Positions 42,746-55,823 of a stretch of 64,000 bases of DNA are shown in pieces. Numbering within the stretch: position 1 is the first letter of the stretch; each line of letters begins with the position of its first letter. This DNA comes from Isochrysis galbana (Eukaryota; Haptophyta; Isochrysidales; Isochrysidaceae). The notes under the pieces are model-generated. The model saw nothing but the letters and a program-made list of their open reading frames with translations. It made no database searches and was not told the origin of the DNA. The stretch is taken from NCBI GenBank assembly GCA_018136815.1, contig CM030932.1:6176407-6240406 (forward strand). Direction: 5' to 3'. Made by a program: the position numbers and the translations under genes.

Positions 42746-42749
42746 TTAT

Positions 42750-42897
42750 TATCTGAAAAGTTAACGCGTGTGTTGTTTGAGTCTTTCTCCCAATTCGCCC
42801 CGTCGGTCCCCTGCATTTGTCCTCACATCTGAAAAGTTAACGCGTGTGTTGTTTGAGTCTTTCTCCTACTTCGCCGGTCGGTCCCCTGCATTTGCCC
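42750..42897 (+). repeat. 75-bp tandem duplication
   Basis: ATCTGAAAAGTTAACGCGTG ... GTCGGTCCCCTGCATTTG occurs twice with small changes. Upstream flank of the PPR gene. Confidence 0.85.
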
Positions 42898-43149
42898 CCC
42901 ATTGTCGCATTCATCTTAGATGATGCGATTTCCAGGCTCTTGTTTCCGGGTCCGTCGCCGTGCAGCCACACGGTGAAGCTCAGGTACATCTAGGTTGGTA
43001 GGGTTCGTCCCTAGCGACCTAGGATTCGGGTTCTCGTTTCGTTCCTTCTAGCCTGTTTGTCAGGTCTAGATTCCAGGTTTCCTCCTTTCGGGCAATCTTG
43101 ACCCAAAGGAGCCAGGTCGCCTGTCGCTCGTTGCGCGCTTGTCTCAGGC

Positions 43150-43510
43150 TATCTTGCCTGTTTATGTAATTGTGAGCCGTTGGCGCCATAGGGGCACCGT
43201 AGGTGAAAAAGTTGTTATGCGCACGCACGGCGCCCCCGCGGGGGGAGCACAATACACATCGCGCCGTACGCACGCACGACGTGCACTAGGGTGATTGCGA
43301 CTCATCACACCTGTCCCATGAGAGCCTAATGCTATCTTGCCTGTTTATGTGAATGTAAGCACTGGGCACCATAGGGGCACCGTAGGTAAAAAGTTGTTAT
43401 TCTCACGCACGGCGCCCCCGCGGGGGAACCGATACACATCGCGCCGTGCGGCGTGCACCTGGATGCGGGCGGCTCATCGCGCCGTACGCATGCACGGCGT
43501 GCACCGGGAT
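43150..43510 (-). repeat. ~175-bp tandem repeat, two copies, related to 1812-2160
   Basis: Both copies hold CATAGGGGCACCGTAGGT, AAAAAGTTGTTAT, CGCACGGCGCCCCCGCGGGG and ACACATCGCGCCGT. The orientation is opposite to the array at 1812. The GTTGTTAT plus CCCCCGCGGGG core is also the centre of the foldback element. Confidence 0.8.
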
Positions 43511-43629
43511 GACGTCACATCAACACTCTAATATAAAACAAAACATCAGCTGGCCCTCTTTTGACGGAACGCGACTTCAGACGTTCTCTTCCGCGTCCGC
43601 GCGTTGAGGCGCCGTGTTCTCTTCCCTCA

Positions 43630-43783
43630 CCCCCCCCCCACCCGCCTGGCCCGTTGTAGTGCACGCGGGCCCAGGGGTAGCGGGAGCGGGGATGAGAGTG
43701 TGGGGTATAGGCGATGGCGAGTGCGATACCGGAGGGGTGTGAGTCAGTAGTAGCATAGCGGGCACCTTCAAGAATATTTTTTC
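43630..43783 (+). mobile_element. 5'-truncated copy of the 35056-35993 retroposon
   Basis: Matches 35790-35965: GTAGTGCACGCGGGCCCA, GCGGGGATGAGAGTGTGGGG, ending CACCTTCAAGAATATTTTTT. It is followed at once by the hairpin start of another element. Confidence 0.85.
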
Positions 43784-43788
43784 CCCCT

Positions 43789-43985
43789 CATTATAACTTG
43801 TGGGGAGTTAGAATGGGAGCCGGGGGTTTGCGAGGGGGGAGATTCGAAGGGGTGCATAGGTGTATGTGTCTGTGGCATCAGCACGCGTCAAGGTGTACGG
43901 GCAGGTGCGCTGAGGGCTGTCGTGTTAGTACCGGGCAAGTGAGAGTAGTGGTACTCATGCTCAGTTATATTATTAGTAGTATTAT
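43789..43985 (+). mobile_element. Hairpin-leader retroposon fragment, second copy of 2641-2850
   Basis: ATAACTTGTGGGGAGTTAGA leader and ~190 bp nearly identical to the copy at 2641. It begins directly after the 3' end of the previous retroposon. Confidence 0.75.
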
Positions 43986-44009
43986 TATTATAGATTTCAG
44001 GGTCCGGAG

Positions 44010-44456
44010 GAAATCTGCTATCTAGATAGATATAGATACCAGCCCTTCGCTATCTAGATAGATATAGATGCTGGCCTTCGCGGGAGTAGATGGCATATAT
44101 ATGCACCAAAACATGTAAGGACAGCAAGCGGAGGAGATTCGATGGCGACTTGGGCTTAGCAAGTTGAAAACCGACGTCGATGGTCACAAAATCCTCATGC
44201 CAAGCTACGCCAACGGCAACATATCCTCACGGCCAGCTCCAAGCGCTCACATTTTGTCGTTGTCAAAAGCAGTATGTCTCTCGAGAGAGACCAGCTATAG
44301 GTCTGCGAAACAAGGGCATGCGAATCCTTAACGTCGATCTTGTCGATCTCAGCGAGAAGCTCGACAAGCGCATAGAGATGGTTCACAACCAAGACCGTAT
44401 GACAGCCTTAACGAATGGCCATGACGAGTGCGCTATTGACTATCATAACGAAGCGG
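44010..44456 (+). other. Short tandem repeat and unassigned open frame
   Basis: CTATCTAGATAGATATAGAT occurs twice at ~44020-44070. A frame at 44180-44494 (104 codons, containing RNKGMRILNVDLVDLSEKLD) overlaps the 3' end of INTS9 in the opposite direction. It could be a retroposon ORF remnant; no family recognised. Confidence 0.3.
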
Positions 44457-46908
44457 CTAAAACTCGTAGAGTTGTTCGCAGATGGCCTCGTTGATTAGGG
44501 TAGCCGTCTCAAAGTCCGGGCTAAGTACAATAGTCTCACCGTCTTGCAGCCGAAGCTTTGCATTGCCCACTTCAATCTCTACGGCACCGTTGAACATCCT
44601 ACGAGGACCCTCAATTGGCTGCAGCCCTCGAGCTTGAAGAGAGCGCAGCAACAACCCCGTATCGATCGTACCCATAAGCATCCGGTTATCCAGCGAATTT
44701 TCGCCCTTAACAGATTCATCTGACACTAGTTCAAGTGGCTTCAATTGCGGCAAATGGCCGATCTCGCCCTCACGGATGGTAAATGAGGCGCGACCCACCC
44801 GCATGCCATTTGGCAACTCCCTCAAGATCGTTCCCTCCGCTAAGCTCCCTTTCAGTGCTGCAGCGATGAAGCTGTTTTGGGGTCCTACTGCCCGAGGCCC
44901 CACTCCAGACATACGAACGACGGGCGCCCTCAGGTTGCGAAGCTGAAAGTGTAGTGATGATGGTGGCGGATTCGACCGAGCTCCTCTTGATGGAGAATTA
45001 CACCCGACTTGCATTTCTTGCTGAAATAGTGGTCTCGATTCGTCGTGAAGGGCTTGTTGTGCTTGCTGCTCACTCGCAGTCGACTGTGCGGGCTCCTCAA
45101 TTTCATTAGCTAACCCCGTGGGTGGAATTACGACAAGTTTTGGGGATAACTTATCAAGGACAAGATTTGCGGCTCGGTCCTCTGCAACACGAGTGTCGAG
45201 GACGCAGATGAGGGGGCGGACGGAGCCCAATGGCATGAAGGGGGCGAGCAAGCGCGCAAAATGCTCGCTGTGGCCTCCAACCTGCAAGAACAGGCAAGAC
45301 AAATACGACTATGAGCCGCAACGAGCGACGCAAAGTTGCAACAAATGTGGTGGAAGACCAAGCGGGTCTACAACTATGCAACCAATGCGACTCACCTCGC
45401 AGTCATCCGTTCGAGAGGTCAGCACGAGCAATGCCTCTCTGCCGTGAAAAGGCTGCCTCCATTCATCCAGTAATCTTGCCGCCTCTCCTGCCCGAAGCGA
45501 AGGGTCGCTTGCGAAGACGATGCACGGCTCGGGCAGTGGTGCAGCGAGCTCGGACGCTGATGGCGCACAAACTAGTCGGCCATCGGCAACCATCTCGTCA
45601 AAATCAAAAGGCATCTCGGGCAAGAAGGCTCTCGCGCCCCGTGGTTCATCCAGCCACTCACCCAAGGAAGAAACGTGCGCCAGGCCCTCAGATCCAATTG
45701 GAGATAGCAGGACGATGGGCACGGTCAAGGAGGGGGGCAGCAATCGTAGCTTGAGTTCCGTGGCTAGAGCCTGAATTAGTCCTGGGGTCACCCCGGCACA
45801 TGGGGAGCAGGGAAAGAGCACGGAGCCGCCGCGGCCCACACAAGTGGAGACCTCGGCGAGGATCTTGACAAGCGCATTGGTAGGAGTCGAGACACCACGC
45901 GGACGCACCGACCGAAGTAGAAGCACATCGGCGCCATGAAGTGGCTCGGCGAGGTCAAGCTCCTTTGACGCACTAATTTGAGAGGCTGTTGTTTTGAGGG
46001 TGGGTGCCGGGGCGGCAGGCTCGGCTAGCAAGCTGAAGCGAGCGCCATAAGCTTCCACGAGCCAATTAGCCCCACCGATCGAAGAACCGGAGGAAAATGC
46101 AGTGACGACTACAGAAGAATCCGGATTGAGCTGAACAACCTGCCCGAACGAAACTGCACCTACACGCCGTGCACACGACAACGCTTCCGCCTCTGTGTAG
46201 GCTGGATGCCCTTCCGCCCAAACCTTGTGCAAAAATTGAAGGACAGATGCTGGTGCTGACTTGGTCTGCCCTGTTCTATCTACCTCGACCGGCGGGGCAT
46301 TAGCCATGCCCGACGTTCCCGCCTTGTTCGAATGCTGGGTGGCTTGGTAGGCGTCGCTGTGGATCCGAGCAAACTCAATCATGAGTTGTGCACCCAACTG
46401 CATCGCAGCGTAGGTGGCGTAGATTGCGCCTCGAAAATGAGTCCGCTCAGTAAGCAAGGGGAGCGCAAGCATCGCCTCTGCACTGCTTACCTAGTGATGG
46501 TGTGGCGAGGAGAGATCAGACAATGCCAAAAGAACATAGTACAAAAGCGATTGAGCCACTAGACAGGTAAAGTGATTTCTCATGGGTGCGTCCGGGGCGA
46601 CATCGGGCATATGAGCCTACCAGCACTGCACGTATAGTGGCCACCTCGTTCGCGTCGAGCAGAGGCACTCGTAATCTCGCCGGGCTTTGCAAGTGCCACC
46701 AGCCCTCGCGCACCATACAGCTGGGCGCTCCATGCGATGAGGCTGTTCCGCGCGAGGAGACGGGCAGGTAATGCAAGAGGGACGCGGGCTCGGGCGCATA
46801 GTCGAGAAGGATACGCTCGCCACCGTGCAGTCGCAGCTCAGTGCACCTCGAGCCGCGGTGAGCTATTGAGCACCCATGGTCGGCGCCGCCCGTGAGCGCC
46901 GCGCGCAT
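44457..46908 (-). CDS. INTS9: Integrator complex subunit 9 (INTS9)
   Basis: Three exons. Exon 3 (45281-44457) and exon 2 (about 46480-45396) join in phase 0 through a clear intron GAG|GTGAGT ... CTTGCAG|GTTGGA. Exon 1 lies within 46908 to ~46610, but its donor is not resolved and may be non-canonical. Exon 1 has the beta-lactamase start (ILLDYAPEPASLLHYLPV, VATIRAVLVGSY); exon 2 has LALPLLTERTHFRGAIYATY, matching the INTS9 MMALPYITEHTGF block, and the inactive beta-CASP fold; exon 3 begins HFARLLAPFMPLGSVRPLIC and ends with the INTS11-binding C-terminal domain (GTIDTGLLLRSLQARGLQPI, then a Leu-rich end). INTS9 pairs with the INTS11 endonuclease to cleave snRNA 3' ends and promoter-proximal transcripts in the nucleus; it is itself catalytically dead. 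Confidence 0.88.
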
Positions 46909-46971
46909 CGAACCGTCCGTCGGTCATATCATCCCGATCGTATCTCATGTCTTTCATGGAAACGTATGTTC

Positions 46972-47197
46972 ACTCCAAGCTGGGTTTGGTACTCCCTCGG
47001 GTGGATGGATATGCCTCTACCTCTAAAGGATAATTTTAATTCTCCTAAGGCACACGCATAGCCTAGTAATGGTAATGGGTATAGGGCGGGAGGGAGAGCG
47101 ACGTCCGAAGAGTCCAGACTACGCTGTAGTGAACGACGGTTACTTTTAAACCGGGCATATACTCCAAGCTGGGTTTGGTGCTCCCTCGGGTGGATGG
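46972..47197 (+). repeat. 37-bp direct repeat pair, 189 bp apart
   Basis: ACTCCAAGCTGGGTTTGGT-CTCCCTCGGGTGGATGG at 46972-47008 and 47161-47197, one mismatch. No gene in between. Confidence 0.9.
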
Positions 47198-47221
47198 TAT
47201 ACCCACTCTCTTCCCTACAGG

Positions 47222-47905
47222 CTACAGACTTGCCTGGTTCGCTCTACCTGGCCCAGCGTGGCCAGCCTACTGCAGTACTACTGCTCCAACCCCTCCTCCC
47301 CCCCTGTTCGACAGGCACACAGGTGCAGCGTGGGGGCCCCTGAGGCTCAGTAGCGCCAGCGAGGGCGAGGGAGAGGGCAGAGGCAGGGGAGGCCAGGGAG
47401 GGCGGGAGCGGGAGGGCCCAGCCCCAGCCTCCTCCTGCCCTCTGAGCTGGCCTCCATCCATGAGCCTCCGCCAAGGGTCGCCAATGGGCAGCTGTCGGCC
47501 TGCCACAGGCGCGCCATCGCGCGTGCCGCAGGAGAGGGGAGAGAGCAGAGCGCGGAGAAGGGGGTGGGCGGAGCGAGAGCTACGCTCACCGAAAAATAGC
47601 AAAATAGCAGGTAAGTCCCGCACCTGTTTACAGGAGAAGACGGGACTGAGGACGCCGCCAGCCCGGTAGGCACAGGAGGAAAGGGAGAACGGATCACCTG
47701 GGGGGGGGGGGGGGGCGGGGGCCACCGGACCATATCTAAGCCCTTCACCCCTACCTACTATCCCCCTAGTAGTGCAGTAGTGCACGGGGGGAGTCGCCTG
47801 ATGGCGGGGGGAGAAGGGCCGCGGGAGTGGGGGTATAGAAAGTTCACTGCGTGAAAAAAGTAGTGGGTCCGTGGCCGCGAGTGCGGTGAGAATATTAAAT
47901 AAGTT
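47222..47905 (+). mobile_element. 5'-truncated copy of the SINE-like retroposon
   Basis: Follows 23711-24300 from TTGCCTGG onward: CCCCCCTGTTCGACAGGCA, CCGCACCTGTTTACAGGA, ACCATATCTAAGCCCTTC, GTGCGGTGAGAATATTAAAT. The hairpin leader and first ~150 bp are missing. Confidence 0.88.
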
Positions 47906-48667
47906 TATTTATTTTTGCAGCAAAGACACAAGTCACTAATATCAGCTGATATTCTGCTCGCTCAGAACCTTTGAGGTGATATCAGATATCAACTTATGGA
48001 CCTCATCAATTGATATCAGCTACCGATATCAGTGTAAGCTCGAGTTTTTTGACGGCTGATGAGCACTGATGCACCATCATTGACGACGCTGCCTCACGCC
48101 ATCGCCTATACCTACACCTATACCTATAATTAGCTTACTACTGCTACGACATACTCTCACTCCCTCTCCCACTACCCCCTCATTCCTTGTTCGTCAACTG
48201 ACTTTATAGTTGGTTGGCATGGTGGATGGTGGAGGGCACGCTCCCTCCCCCCTCTCCCGGCCCACCCGCCGCAATTGGAGATATAGATATATAGATATGA
48301 TATAGCAGATAGCAGCTTATAAGTTATAATATAGCATTCCACGTTTGACGTTTGGCAGGCAGGCATACGTGGTTTTCGCGGTCAGCAAAGTTGAGCAGAT
48401 CTAATGTTATACCAAAATAAGCGGAGTGGACACACAAAAAGGGAACCTCAAGTTGCACCTTCTGACGGATAGTACGAATACGAATATACTTATTGTCAAC
48501 TGTCGAAGATGTAAAGGACGCTCTCATGGCACCCGATCCCCCAGCCCGCGAAAATACTATATGACAACGAACAATTCACACATGAAGATAGGCCTAGGCA
48601 AGAATGGTCCTCTTCATCCGATCCAATCATATCTCCCATCTCATGATATCTCGCTTGCCCACGAGCT
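47906..48667. other. Intergenic with a further hairpin leader at 48195
   Basis: GATATCAGCTGATATC-like self-complementary repeats at 47938-48030. CAACTGACTTTATAGTTGGT then TGGCATGGTGGATGG at 48195-48224 has the retroposon leader layout. ATAGATAT repeats at 48283-48305. Confidence 0.45.
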
Positions 48668-49366
48668 TCACCGGCCACGCCCGCGCCCACGTCCCCGCCC
48701 GCGGCCGCGACCACGTGCGGGCGCACTCACTCGCTTCTGCACAATCTTCGGCGTGTCGTCCACCAACAGCGTATCCAGATTCAGACTATCCGGGAGAATA
48801 AAGTAGCGAATGTTCGAGCCGCGGATTGAGAGTGTGTCTAGGGAGATGGGGTTCTTCCCTTTGAGGGTCATCTTCACCATTTTGAGGTGAGTGTTCATCA
48901 GCACGTCGACACCGGCAACGGTGCCATGGACAATTGTACCATTCTTCAACTCGATGGTGACCGTCTCGTTTGACAACTTCATTAAGAACCGCACCAACTG
49001 CGGGGGAAGGCGAGGCAAACATTCGGTGAAAGGAAGCATGGAAAGCTTTACTCGAGGGTCAGGGGTTGGAGGGTATGCAGCGAAAAGGTGTACGCCCAAG
49101 ATGCTATCGATGCGAAGCGTTAGGGGGAAGATGAAGGCACAACAGAGCCATCCTTTCCTCACAGCAGCATTGCGATCCTCGCCATGCAGCTCACAGCCCC
49201 TACACCCCCCCCCCCTTCCTCTCTGCGCGCCAGCCTTGGCAGAGACTACAACTTCCGGCTGCCGCAGAGTACCCGGACCAAAGAGTGGGGAGTCATGCTT
49301 GGGTCCAGTGTCGGAGCAAGAGGGCGCGAAACGCACGCCCGTGTCCCCGCAGCCTCACACCTTCAT
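48668..49366 (-). CDS. SNRPD1: Small nuclear ribonucleoprotein Sm D1
   Basis: Exon 1 is only ATGAAG (49366-49361). The intron is ATGAAG|GTGTGAGG ... CCCCCGCAG|TTGGTG (49360-48998) and exon 2 is 48997-48668, giving 111 residues. The protein begins [20 protein letters not shown] as in other Sm D1, with the Sm1 motif ([20 protein letters not shown]), the Sm2 motif ([25 protein letters not shown]) and the arginine-glycine tail. It is one of seven Sm proteins ringed around the U-rich site of spliceosomal snRNAs, and the RG tail is a methylation target bound by SMN. The two-codon first exon is supported by the conserved N-terminus and the perfect splice signals. Confidence 0.95.
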
Positions 49367-49720
49367 CCCGCCGCGAGTTGGTGGGCGGGCCTTGCTGCTG
49401 CTGGCGCGGCGGCGCGAGGAGTCGTGCGACGTAAGAGGGCGCGGCGCGACTAAAAAAAAAGAACGCGGGGGGGGGGGGGGGGGGGGGGGGGCTGCTGTCT
49501 GCCGCAGACCCCAGCACAGATGATTCACAGATTCTGTCCTTCTGTCTGACGGCACCATACAGTAGGGGCGCACTACCATTAAGAAAACAGAGAATTTTGT
49601 CCTCTATGCTATTAGCGCTCGGCCGCGAGACCATAGGAGTTTCTTAAGCTGGGTTGCTTGCGCGGTTTGTCGAGAGCTACAATATGCAATATGTATATGT
49701 TACCCCCCAGGAGCCAACGC
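49367..49720. other. Promoter side of Sm D1, with a G23-type run
   Basis: A run of G at ~49468-49491 follows AAAAAAAAAGAACGC. Nothing else recognised. Confidence 0.45.
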
Positions 49721-51548
<1,828 letters not shown>

Positions 51549-53321
51549 ATGCCCGTAGTCACCCCCGAGGAAAGCTCCATGAGCTCCCCGCAAGAACCGC
51601 ATTCCGCGCTAGCTGCCGGCGCGCCCTCGCAGGCCATCTCCAAGAGTGAGATGAGCCTTGCTCTGACAAGCACAAAATCTTCGCTCGCGCCTTCGGCTCC
51701 GGTCGTCACGTCGAGTTCTTCCCTTGAGAAATCTTCATCGTCCCCGCGTCATGAGCCCGTCTCTTCTTCTTCTCTTCCCGAACTGTTCGGGTCGAAGTCT
51801 CCTGGGGAAGAGAGCCTCGTGGGACCCCTCCCTTCTTCAAAGGAGAGCCTTTCCGAGCCAGTTCTCCCCCCCTCTCGCCTCTCCGCGCCGACGGTCGAAG
51901 TTCCGCCGCCTCCGCGGGCCTCTACTCACACCCCGTCAACTGGAGCTGGAATGGGTCCTCTAGCCTCGTCCGTTGCTCCACCGGTGGCCTTTCCTCTCCT
52001 TTCTTTCGCTGATCCTTTGCCAAGTGTTCCTTCCTCTCTCAATCCCTCTGTGGTTGGTGCTGAAGATGATGTGGGTTCCGTCCGGTCCCTCCCTCCTTTC
52101 GAGCCCCCACCATATGAAGAGTTTGTTCCACCCCCGTCGACGTATTCGTACCCCAAACGTAACGTCGTTCCACCTCCGACCGCCACCGTCGGCGCCGCCC
52201 AAATCATGAACCAACAAGTCCAGATCGAGGCTCTCCGCGGCGCTGTCGACCGCCTCGAGTCCTCTACCCTCCAAGCCGCCCAGCGCCACGAAGAATTTCA
52301 GCGAGAGGTGGGGTCTACCTTCAACACGATACTCAACATTCTACAGGGCCAAGCGGGCACTACGACTTCGTCTCGAGTCGAAACTTCGCCACCGCTTATG
52401 GAAGAAGGAGACAACTCCATCGGTGCTCCCCCTGCCTCGGCCAAGTTCCCTTCTCAACCTTTGCCCGCCGCGCCGTTCTCCGTTCCGCCAAATCCGATTT
52501 CCGATCCCGTACCCAATACACCCGTTCCTGTCCCGTCTGTCAAGCCTGTTTCTGATCCCCAACCTCCACCCACCGTCGCGGGCCTCCGCTCGCTTCCAAA
52601 TCCGGCGACTCGGCGGCATCCCGTCGATCCAAGCCTCGCCGGGGATGTTTCTGAGCGAGAGGTCATCCTAGCCTCATGGGACCAACTGTTTAACATGTCC
52701 CCCTATGAGGTAGCTTCTCTCTACAAGAACTCCGACGATTTCGAGCTAATCCACGCCATTCTCAACGGCGGCCTCTCTCGGGCCGGCAATGTTTGGCACT
52801 ACCGTGTGTTTTTCGAGAAGGAGCACGTGACCAAGTGGGCTCGGAGCCGCTTCTTCCTCGACCGCACCCTCCATCACCAAGTCCGAATGGGCAAAGAGCT
52901 TTCCGAGATCAAGTTCCCCAAGGGCCTGGCCTCGGACAACGTCCAGACAGCGGCCACCTCCTGGAATGATTTTCGTCTGTCCTTCATCAAGCCACTCGAG
53001 CGCGCCCTCTCGCTCGGCTGCGACCACCGTGAAATCTTTACATCCTTGCTAGCGGCCGCCAACTTGTGCACCACCGGCAACCAAAGGATTTACGCCTTCC
53101 TCCTCGATCTCGCCGAAGATCCGGTTCTCTCTCTCAATCCCGCGCTGGCCTGCACAATTGACGGAACGACACCTCAGCTGGCAGCTGGCGCAGACCGACT
53201 GCTCAACGAGATCAATACTGGGGTAGACTTCTTTCTAGCTAGCCGTACACTCGTAGGACGGATAAAGGTACCCAGCTTTCTAGGACCAGTCCTAGAAACT
53301 AGGACGGACTTTGCTAGGTGA
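51549..53321 (+). mobile_element. Gag-like ORF of a retroelement, interrupted at its 3' end
   Basis: The ATG at 51549 opens a long Ser/Pro-rich head, a coiled coil (IMNQQVQIEALRGAVDRLES) and a helical capsid-like domain (VILASWDQLFNMSPYEVASL, WNDFRLSFIKPLERALSLGC, REIFTSLLAAANLC), the layout of retrotransposon Gag proteins. There is no zinc knuckle, protease or RT. After ~53150 the frame passes into a 22-bp foldback-element arm (CAATTGACGGAACGACACCT) and then, from 53261, into a DNA transposon, so the original C-terminus is lost. Confidence 0.65.
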
Positions 53322-53934
53322 AAGCATGAGCATAACATGTTATTTTGTCCCAAACCTTGGCTATTGACTATTGAGTTACCACATGCATGTCCTCATTAAA
53401 TGCTCCAAGTGTACCTAGGCACCATTCCCTCAGCAACACCAAGTTTTGTGACGCGTTTGCGGGTCACCTGGTCGGAATTGCTGCTTGTCCTAGAAACGGG
53501 AGAAATGGCTGATACCACCCAATGGGGAGCTCTTCTACCCATGGTCCCCAGAGATGAAATGTTGCTTTGACTGCCCTCTTTGAGATCTTCAGTGACCACC
53601 AAGCTTGGTTTTGTCATCTAAGTGTCCAATCCGCTAGCCTACTGCTCCAAAAGGTCTAAAATAAAACTCCTCTAATGCGAGCGGACGCCAGAGTGCAGCA
53701 CCGCATGCTGAATGTGGTAGCAAAAGTAAGCAAAGACAAGCTCAGCAGAGTTGGTCATGGGGAGAGCTAAGGTTGAATGGGATGTGGAGATGGTTTGCTT
53801 CAACTGATGGGATGTCTCATAAGCTCACCATAGGCTATAATGGAGGCATGATCGGCAGAGTCCTAGAAATCCAAGAATTTTCTAGGAGGTGGTCCTAGTT
53901 TCTAGGACGGAATTTTTTGTCCGAGGAGAGAGTG
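53261..53934 (-). mobile_element. DNA transposon copy B (uninterrupted)
   Basis: Aligns inverted with 18520-19939 minus its nested LINE. Ends CGGATAAAGGTACCCAGC and GGAATTTTTTGTCCG, with CTAGAAACTAGGACGG palindromes. It shows the empty LINE target (CATCCCATCAGTTGAAGC on the minus strand), proving the nested insertion in copy A. No clean target duplication here. Confidence 0.88.
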
Positions 53935-54164
53935 GTTGGGTGAGGCCCACCCATACCCCTGTACCCCTGTGGCCAAGCATGCCCATTTTGTAGTAGTACA
54001 TGTTTTCGCTGGGTTATGGGTTATGAGCATTTATCATTTATACCTTGGAAGTACACAATGACAGGACGAAATATGTATACTCTTAGAATGACAGGCCGCC
54101 AAGGCCCGGGGACCGCACGCCGTCCCGGCTGTGAAGGTGAGCAACCGACGCTGTTGGTGTGCTT
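53935..54164. other. Intergenic, nothing recognised
   Basis: Sequence between the DNA transposon and the small retroposon; TACCCCTGTACCCCTGT is a short tandem repeat. Confidence 0.4.
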
Positions 54165-54179
54165 GCAGCCTGAGCCCCC

Positions 54180-54424
54180 AGTGGCGAGGCGGACACGCAC
54201 GACAAAAACCAAAGATCAAAGGATCAAAGGGCCTGCCCTGATCCCACACTCCGAACCAGGCATCAGGTAGCGCACCGAGGCCGGACCCCGGAAACCGAAG
54301 AAAAAGGAAAGAAGGGGGGCAGGGGAAGAGGTGAAGGGAGGGGAGATAAGGGCGATGTTAGTAGCGAGGAGGAGTCCCAAATCTAGTAGGTGTGTAGCCC
54401 AGAATCTTCAGATGTTTTTTTTTG
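54180..54424 (+). mobile_element. 245-bp retroposon with 15-bp TSD
   Basis: Flanked by GCAGCCTGAGCCCCC (54165-54179, 54425-54439). Ends TAGCCCAGAATCTTCAGATG plus T9. The same 3' end occurs, inverted, at 33266-33319 and, diverged, at ~35965-35990. Either a 5'-truncated copy or a short SINE. Confidence 0.85.
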
Positions 54425-54869
54425 GCAGCCTGAGCCCCCTCCCCGGCCATGGCTGAGTGCCTTTGGGCGGGCCCCAGGCAGCCATGGTGACGAAATACCA
54501 AGGGGACTGGGGGGTGCTAGGAGTTGGCTACCCACGGAGTATATTTTCTCCCCCGCAACAACATTCGAGAAGAAGGAGAGGGCATCTCATCACTCCCCCC
54601 TTCTTCCATTTCTCCAGCATCGTGTCGTCCAGTCATCCATTCTCCTGCTGTCTCCAATCTTCTTCCCCTCGTACTCTCCTACTCACCTGCTGGAGGTTTC
54701 TTCTTCTCTCCTGAGTACGCACTCGACCACCACCGCTCTCGGCTCTCGGCTCTCGCCAGCCTCCCGCGCGTGCTTCTTTCTGTCCTGATTTCTCCAAGCC
54801 CGAATTTCCCCTACCCTACCTCAACCTCCCAGCTTGGTCTACCCTCTCATAGACCGCAGCCCTTGTCGT

Positions 54870-55823
54870 ATGGCGACTGAAGCGGACACGCCGCCAGCAG
54901 AGGAGAAGGATGCTGAACTGGAGCGTGCTGTCGCCTACCTCCAGTCATCACTCAAGGCCAGCTTGCCATCGAACTATCCTCCCCTCCTGCTCTCCTTCGC
55001 TTTCTTGCAACGCTGCCTACAGACCAAGAAGCTGAGCACACTCAAGGCTGAGCGGGTCGCGTGCCGGTACGCATGCTTCCGAAGGTTGCCTGGATGGGAA
55101 ACCGTGAATGCCACACGAGTTTTCCGAGAGGCACTCACCGGCTTCAACACGCTGCTGCCAGCCACTGACCTCGCTGGCCGTGTCGTCTTCACACAGCGGA
55201 TGGGGAGGCTCGACCTCCAGCTTGATGATGGGCACGGTGTCACAAGCCAAACCTCGATCGAGGCCTACCAGCGGATGGCCTATTACCTGCTGCACCGTGC
55301 TCTCTTTCAGAAGAAGGCAAGTGTCGGCCTTGCGTTGCTCATCGACTTTCGGGGCTTCAATTGGTCGCAACTTCGGCGTATGCGCATCTCTGACTTTAGG
55401 CGCGGGGTTGCGATGGTGGAGGAGTCGTTTCCAGCTCGGTTGGACTGTGTTTACGTCTTGCATCCTCCTACATGGATTGGTCGATTGCTTTTCATCTTGA
55501 GACCCTTCCTACGCAAAGCAAGCATGCAGAAGAAGCTTGTATTGGTGGAGCACGAGGAGGATTTGCTCCAGTATATTCCACCTGAGAACCTTCCGGTCGA
55601 GTTTGGAGGGCACATCCCAGAAGCCGCATGGAAAGAGACATTCAAGCGATGGATGCAAGAGGAACAGCAGTGGGGAGCAGCAATGAAGCATTTGGACAAT
55701 CAAACGACGGCTTTCGATTGCCTCAATCTCATTGCTGCTGAAGATGTGTTGTGTGGCAAATCGTGTCACACGACACTTTCACTTTCTGCCGATCCTCACC
55801 AAGAAAAGCGAAAGCAAAGCTGA
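54870..55823 (+). CDS. CRAL-TRIO (Sec14-like) lipid-transfer protein
   Basis: 317 residues from MATEADTPPAEEKDAELERA; the ATG at 54870 was chosen over the one at 54834 because a charged helix starts there. An N-terminal helical part (LQSSLKASLPSNYPPLLLSF, then the VACRYACFRRLPGWETVNAT helix) precedes the CRAL-TRIO lobe: RMAYYLLHRALFQKKASVGL, ALLIDFRGFNWSQLRRMRIS, a central block with FPARLDCVYVLHPPTWIGRL, LFILRPFLRKASMQKKLVLV and LLQYIPPENLPVEFGGHIPE. The D-x-x-G, P-x-R and LP-x-E(F)GG signatures are those of Sec14. It probably carries a phosphoinositide or other hydrophobic ligand between membranes. No GOLD or other extra domain. Confidence 0.9.
   Translation: MATEADTPPAEEKDAELERAVAYLQSSLKASLPSNYPPLLLSFAFLQRCLQTKKLSTLKAERVACRYACFRRLPGWETVNATRVFREALTGFNTLLPATDLAGRVVFTQRMGRLDLQLDDGHGVTSQTSIEAYQRMAYYLLHRALFQKKASVGLALLIDFRGFNWSQLRRMRISDFRRGVAMVEESFPARLDCVYVLHPPTWIGRLLFILRPFLRKASMQKKLVLVEHEEDLLQYIPPENLPVEFGGHIPEAAWKETFKRWMQEEQQWGAAMKHLDNQTTAFDCLNLIAAEDVLCGKSCHTTLSLSADPHQEKRKQS

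Noticed and set aside
48738-48760. GTGAGT inside the Sm D1 coding exon as an intron donor
   Set aside because: The Arg-Gly tail continues in frame immediately after it, as expected for Sm D1, so the site is probably not used.
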